NCBI RefSeq assembly: GCF_002899825.2
Contig: NZ_PPED02000007.1
Coordinates: 118,941-182,940, forward strand
Source of the DNA: Chryseobacterium phosphatilyticum
GTDB taxonomy: Bacteria; Bacteroidota; Bacteroidia; Flavobacteriales; Weeksellaceae
DNA: 64,000 nt
Reading direction: 5' to 3'
In this document: positions 60,159 through 64,000 of the stretch, in pieces
Position numbering within the stretch: position 1 is the first letter of the stretch
Layout of the letters: each line of letters starts with the position of its first letter
Translations under genes and position numbers: made by a program
Notes under the pieces: model-generated
Told to the model about the DNA's origin: nothing
What the model saw: the letters and a program-made list of their open reading frames with translations, nothing else
The model's database searches: none

Positions 60159-63026
60159 TTAATGACCAAAGATATCTTTTAAACTTACCTCTGTGAAAGT
60201 TCCCATTTTATGCACAGCTTCCATATTCAGGTTTTCTTTTTTGCCAAGAATGGCAGTGTTAAAATGTACAGATTTAACCTCTGTCTGATAAAAAGTTTTA
60301 AGATCTTCAAATTTCAGATGCTGAATCTGCTCATAAATATTCTTTCGGAAATCATGATGAATATTCAATTTCTTTAATCGTAAAGTATTAAAGAATATAT
60401 TATTTCTCGTAACTCTGGTTGATGCAATCTGCTTCAAAGCAGCATTTTTAGCATTTTCAAACTGAATAGAAACTTCAGGTAGCTCAGTCATCAGATCATT
60501 CATTGTATCAACGGCAATCATTAACTTGTCCGGTTGTGTTCCGATGTATGTACTAATATAATCAGGATGATTCAATTCAGAATTGGCTGAATAAGAAACA
60601 TACGCAGAATATGCAAGACTCTTACTCTCTCGGATCTCCTGGAATACAATAGAAGATAAGCCTCTTCCAAAATACTCATTAAAGACATTAACCTTTCCAA
60701 AAGTTGAAGGATCAACAAGGCGTCCTTTTCCGAGTTTGCTCATTTCCATCTGAACCATATCGTAATTGATAAAGTACACCTTACCTCCTGTATCCGGTTC
60801 AGGATACTGTTTAGGTTGAGGAATCTGAAGACTTTCTTCTTCAATATACTGATTGATGTAGCCTTTAAATCTGTCAAAATCTTTACCGTAAAAGAAGACT
60901 TGGTAAGGATATTTGAAAAGGTTTTTCATTCGGTTCGTAAATATTTCGGCTTTACTGCTTTCAAGCTCTTCTTTAGAAATGACATCTGTAAAACGAGAGT
61001 TGCTTCCCAACTTTGTATAATTGGTCAGGGCAGTCATGATACGGTTTTTATCTTTCTTTACAGCCTGACGGTTTTCAAGTACTGTTCCTACAAATTGATG
61101 ATAAGTCTCCTGATCCGGCTGTACATGAGACATCCAGTTTTGCAGAAGGGCAATCCCCTTTTCAATATTTTCCTCCAGCCCGCTTAATGTGATAAGAAGC
61201 TGGTCATGGGTTGTCTTAAAATCATTACTTACCCCAATTTTGAAAAATTCCTTTTTCAAATCTTCAGGAGAAAGATGATCTGTTCCCAGGTACTGAAGCA
61301 ATTGAGTAGAAATACCTAAGTCTCTGTCGTGATCACTCCCAAAAGGGAAAATATAGTGTACCTGGGCTATATCATTGTATTTATTTTTAACAAAACTGAT
61401 CTTTTTATCTTGAATCGTATCAGTAATAATCTCTTTTTGATAATTGATGAATTCAGGTTTAATATCCTCAGTTTTCTCTACCAATATTTCATTTAAAAAC
61501 GTAGACCGTGCCTCACGGTTGATTTTAACAGGCGTGATTCCCGGGTTTTCAACTCTGAGAAGTTTGTCATTAATACCTTTTTCTTTATTGACAACAACAT
61601 AGTTTTCTTTAAAGAATTCATTGGCGAATTGGATAATATCCTCTTTCGTGAAGCGGGAGTACTCATCCATTTCATTAAGTTCCTGTTCCCAGCTTCTTCC
61701 TTTTATATAAGTATCGTAAAGATTAGTAGCAAGGCCATCGGCAGTTTCAAGCCCTTTCATACGCTGAAGCTTAAAATCATTAATAATGGCTGGAAGCATC
61801 CACTCAGGAAAATCCCCTCTTTTTATCAGTTCTATCTCTTCCAGAACCATTGCTCTCGCTTCATCCAAAGTCTGGGTCTCTTTAGGAACAGCAACAATAG
61901 AAAAATATCCATATTGCCTTAATCCTACAGAAAAGGCTTGTGCCCATAACATTTTCTGCGTTTGGTTGATATGAAGATCCAACAGACCCGCCTCACCTCT
62001 GTTACTAAGAATATTAGCAACCACGTCTGCAAGCATTGCTTCCCGGGTTCCATAGCTTTCAGTTCTCCATGCCAGTTGAACCCTAGGAGTCGTGGGACTT
62101 TTTACCGTTGTTTCTACAATTTCGACTATAGGTTGTTCAAGTATTGGTGTTTTTGTCGGCAGCTCTTTGTAAGGTAAAGAACCAAAATATTGATCAATCA
62201 ATACAATGGTTTCTTCAAAATCAAGATCTCCCACCAATACCATTGCATAATTATTAGGAACATAATATTCATCAAAATACTTATGAATAGCCACCATAGA
62301 CGGATTCTTTAAATGTTCAGGCTTACCTAATGTCGTTTGCTGCCCATTGGGGTGAGTAGGGAAGAGTGCTGCCATAAGCTCATAGTTCACCAACCTTGTA
62401 TCATTGTCCTGTGCTCTGTTGAACTCTTCATATACCGATTCAAGTTCCGTATGGAAAAGGCGAAGGACAATTTCAGAAAACCTTTCCTTTTCTATTTTTA
62501 ACCATTTTTCCAGCTCATTGTTCGGAATATTGTTTTTATAAACTGTTTCATCAAACCACGTATGAGCGTTGGTACCACTTGCTCCCAGAGATGAAATAGC
62601 TTTGTCATACTCGTTAGCAATTGCATATTGGCTTGCTTCCTGAGAAATTTCATCTATTTTTTTGTAAATTTCCTTCTTCTTTTCTGAATCCTGTTCAGCT
62701 TTATGATCTTCGTATAATGCAGAGATCTGATCCAGAAGTTTACTTTCTTTCTCCCAATTTTGAGTCCCGATTCTGGAAGTCCCTTTAAACATCATATGTT
62801 CAAGATAATGAGCCAATCCTGTATTATCAGCAGGATCATTATTGCTTCCCGTTCTTACAGGGATGTAGGTTTGTATCCTCGGAGCATCAAAATTCTGGGC
62901 AAGAAAAACCTTTAAACCATTTTTAAGAGTATATATTCTTACCTTATTTTCGTCGTGGGTTATGGTAGTATATTCGTAGTGATTAGTATCTGTATGGACC
63001 GTTTCTTTATATTTTCTGTCTGTCAT
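60159..63026 (-). CDS. M16 family zinc metallopeptidase (pitrilysin-like)
   Basis: The 955-aa protein contains the inverted zinc motif HxxEH (His73, Glu76, His77 in LAHYLEHMMFKGT) and the downstream Glu in ELESVYEEFNRAQ. It has four M16 lobes, with the active half first and an inactive half later (FINYDMVQMEMSKL, RGLSSIVFQEIRESKSLAYS). No signal peptide is visible in the first 30 residues, so a cytoplasmic location is likely unless the start is mis-set. M16 peptidases degrade unfolded peptides. Confidence 0.93.
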   Translation of the reverse strand: MTDRKYKETVHTDTNHYEYTTITHDENKVRIYTLKNGLKVFLAQNFDAPRIQTYIPVRTGSNNDPADNTGLAHYLEHMMFKGTSRIGTQNWEKESKLLDQISALYEDHKAEQDSEKKKEIYKKIDEISQEASQYAIANEYDKAISSLGASGTNAHTWFDETVYKNNIPNNELEKWLKIEKERFSEIVLRLFHTELESVYEEFNRAQDNDTRLVNYELMAALFPTHPNGQQTTLGKPEHLKNPSMVAIHKYFDEYYVPNNYAMVLVGDLDFEETIVLIDQYFGSLPYKELPTKTPILEQPIVEIVETTVKSPTTPRVQLAWRTESYGTREAMLADVVANILSNRGEAGLLDLHINQTQKMLWAQAFSVGLRQYGYFSIVAVPKETQTLDEARAMVLEEIELIKRGDFPEWMLPAIINDFKLQRMKGLETADGLATNLYDTYIKGRSWEQELNEMDEYSRFTKEDIIQFANEFFKENYVVVNKEKGINDKLLRVENPGITPVKINREARSTFLNEILVEKTEDIKPEFINYQKEIITDTIQDKKISFVKNKYNDIAQVHYIFPFGSDHDRDLGISTQLLQYLGTDHLSPEDLKKEFFKIGVSNDFKTTHDQLLITLSGLEENIEKGIALLQNWMSHVQPDQETYHQFVGTVLENRQAVKKDKNRIMTALTNYTKLGSNSRFTDVISKEELESSKAEIFTNRMKNLFKYPYQVFFYGKDFDRFKGYINQYIEEESLQIPQPKQYPEPDTGGKVYFINYDMVQMEMSKLGKGRLVDPSTFGKVNVFNEYFGRGLSSIVFQEIRESKSLAYSAYVSYSANSELNHPDYISTYIGTQPDKLMIAVDTMNDLMTELPEVSIQFENAKNAALKQIASTRVTRNNIFFNTLRLKKLNIHHDFRKNIYEQIQHLKFEDLKTFYQTEVKSVHFNTAILGKKENLNMEAVHKMGTFTEVSLKDIFGH

Positions 63027-64000
63027 ATAAACTCATTTCATTCCTTAAAATCCAGAATGCATTACAAATGTAAGCAATCAAAAAAATAGTTCCCCATTTT
63101 TTATGACTATTACATCTATTATTTTATTTGAAAATGTGAATCAAAAAACAAAAAAACACATGTATACATATATAATAGATGAGAAGTTCAGTACTCATAT
63201 TTTATAAGTATTGTTCAATAATTCTTTCGCTCTCCCACACCAATCTTCTCTAATCTGTTTAGGAGCTATTTCCCGCTATCCACTCCTACTCCTCGCGCCA
63301 GCGCGCTCCACAGCCAAAACCCTCCGGCTCTCCAATCCCTGCTGTGGGGTATCCGTTACTATCGGGGCTAGGAGAATTGAAAGTTGAAAATGGAAAGTTG
63401 AAAATTGAAAGTTGAAAGTTGAAAATGGGTTTGCGCTCAACAGAAAATAATGTACTCCTCTATGTCAATCCATGCAATCATTGGGAAAAATCTACTTCAA
63501 TAGGAGCGGGCTAAAGCCCGCTCAATAAATAATTACCCCTCATCAGGCTTTAGCCGAAACTTAAAAATCCTTCCACGCCTATCATGTAACTTGTCTTCTC
63601 GTACGGATCCATCCCATGGATCTATTCTTACCTTCTCTTATATAATATATATACACTATCCATTATCATCCGTGCAAATCTGCGCAATCAGTGGGAGAAA
63701 TCTATTTCACTAGGAGCGGACTTTAGCCCGCTCAATAAATAATGACCCCTCATTAGGCTTTAGCCCAAACTTAAAAGTCCGTCCGCACGCCTATCACTAA
63801 GCTTATCATCCCGTAGAGATCTCTACTTCGTTATTCCATATTTATCCTATATACTATAATATATGTATCAACGTTTGCTATGGTGAGATCCTTTCAGGAT
63901 GCCACATTGAATAAGATAGTAGAAAAACTGATGCAAATAACCAATCAAAACCCCTTTCAGAATGCCCTCCACCCATTAACCCCCATTTATAATATATCAT
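63027..64000. repeat. Non-coding repeat cluster at the right edge
   Basis: I find no gene in these 974 bp. They hold at least three repeat types: an AGGAGCTATTTCCCGCTATC element with Pro-like GC-rich DNA (about 63258-63371), a tandem run of GAAAGTTGAAAAT units (63376-63426), and two copies of a unit of about 140 bp with the hairpin GAGCGGGCTAAAGCCCGCTC (63504-63523 and, varied, 63714-63733), spaced about 210 bp. No inverted ends or transposase are visible. Confidence 0.75.

Noticed and set aside
60816..61187. 123-codon rightward frame inside the M16 gene
   Set aside because: Antisense shadow of a well-supported peptidase gene, with no family features.
63204..63371. Possible tRNA or structured RNA in the GC-richer right end
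   Set aside because: No cloverleaf or conserved T-loop can be drawn; the wording fits dispersed repeats.

Overview
The window is a low-GC chromosomal segment from a member of the Bacteroidota, most likely a Flavobacteriia/Weeksellaceae bacterium of the Chryseobacterium type. Evidence: TAnnTTTG -7 promoter boxes, type A sorting domains of the type IX secretion system (T9SS), S46 dipeptidyl peptidase, Bacteroidota-specific Tss proteins (TssO, TssP, TssR) and abundant intergenic dispersed repeats. I see no rRNA, tRNA, insertion sequence, prophage or CRISPR array.

Layout. (1) 93-7568: a tight leftward operon for quinone/electrophile handling (MdaB, NAD-dependent epimerase, YgiN-like monooxygenase, secreted DJ-1/Hsp31-like protein), followed by single genes: phosphoesterase, LysR regulator, acetyltransferase, aldo/keto reductase, nitronate monooxygenase. 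(2) 7616-9780: a small lipoprotein and a tandem pair of secreted C-type-lectin-like proteins. (3) 10183-13436: a leftward housekeeping operon (NUDIX hydrolase, acyltransferase, lipoprotein, Mpl peptidoglycan-recycling ligase). (4) 13804-20133: a complete curli-type amyloid locus (long major curlin, minor curlin, CsgE with an extra N-terminal domain, CsgF, CsgG with a C-terminal barrel-like domain, a propeller lipoprotein) next to a LuxR-type regulator with a degenerate receiver, reminiscent of CsgD. (5) 20357-26362: OsmC-like protein, two paralogous T9SS cargo proteins, RNase G, a 29-residue very basic peptide and HU.

(6) 26625-48634 is the main accessory region: a split type VI secretion locus of subtype iii. 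It holds a regulator whose phospho-acceptor Asp is Glu, the membrane-complex genes (two TssO-family proteins, TssP, TssR), three nearly identical Hcp/TssD genes, ClpV/TssH, a lytic transglycosylase, VgrG/TssI and a cargo island. The cargo island has two paralogous adaptor-like proteins (one with LysM), a PAAR-like lipase effector followed by two ankyrin lipoproteins, and a second PAAR-like membrane-active candidate effector preceded by a membrane protein. Sheath and baseplate genes (TssB, C, E, F, G, K) and TssN are not here, so they must lie elsewhere. Each hcp gene is preceded by the same module: two 17-bp operator units repeated at exactly 21 bp, 24 bp from a -33/-7 promoter with 19-bp spacing. 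I consider this shared hcp regulon element and the paralogous adaptor/PAAR cassettes the most interesting content.

(7) 48873-63026 is mostly housekeeping: DNA polymerase I, a leftward PP2C phosphatase/membrane protein/zinc-ribbon group, an orphan Imm22 immunity protein, MgtC, NlpE-like lipoprotein, DPP11 peptidase, a polysaccharide deacetylase plus acyltransferase pair, and an M16 metallopeptidase. (8) 63027-64000 is non-coding and made of dispersed repeats.
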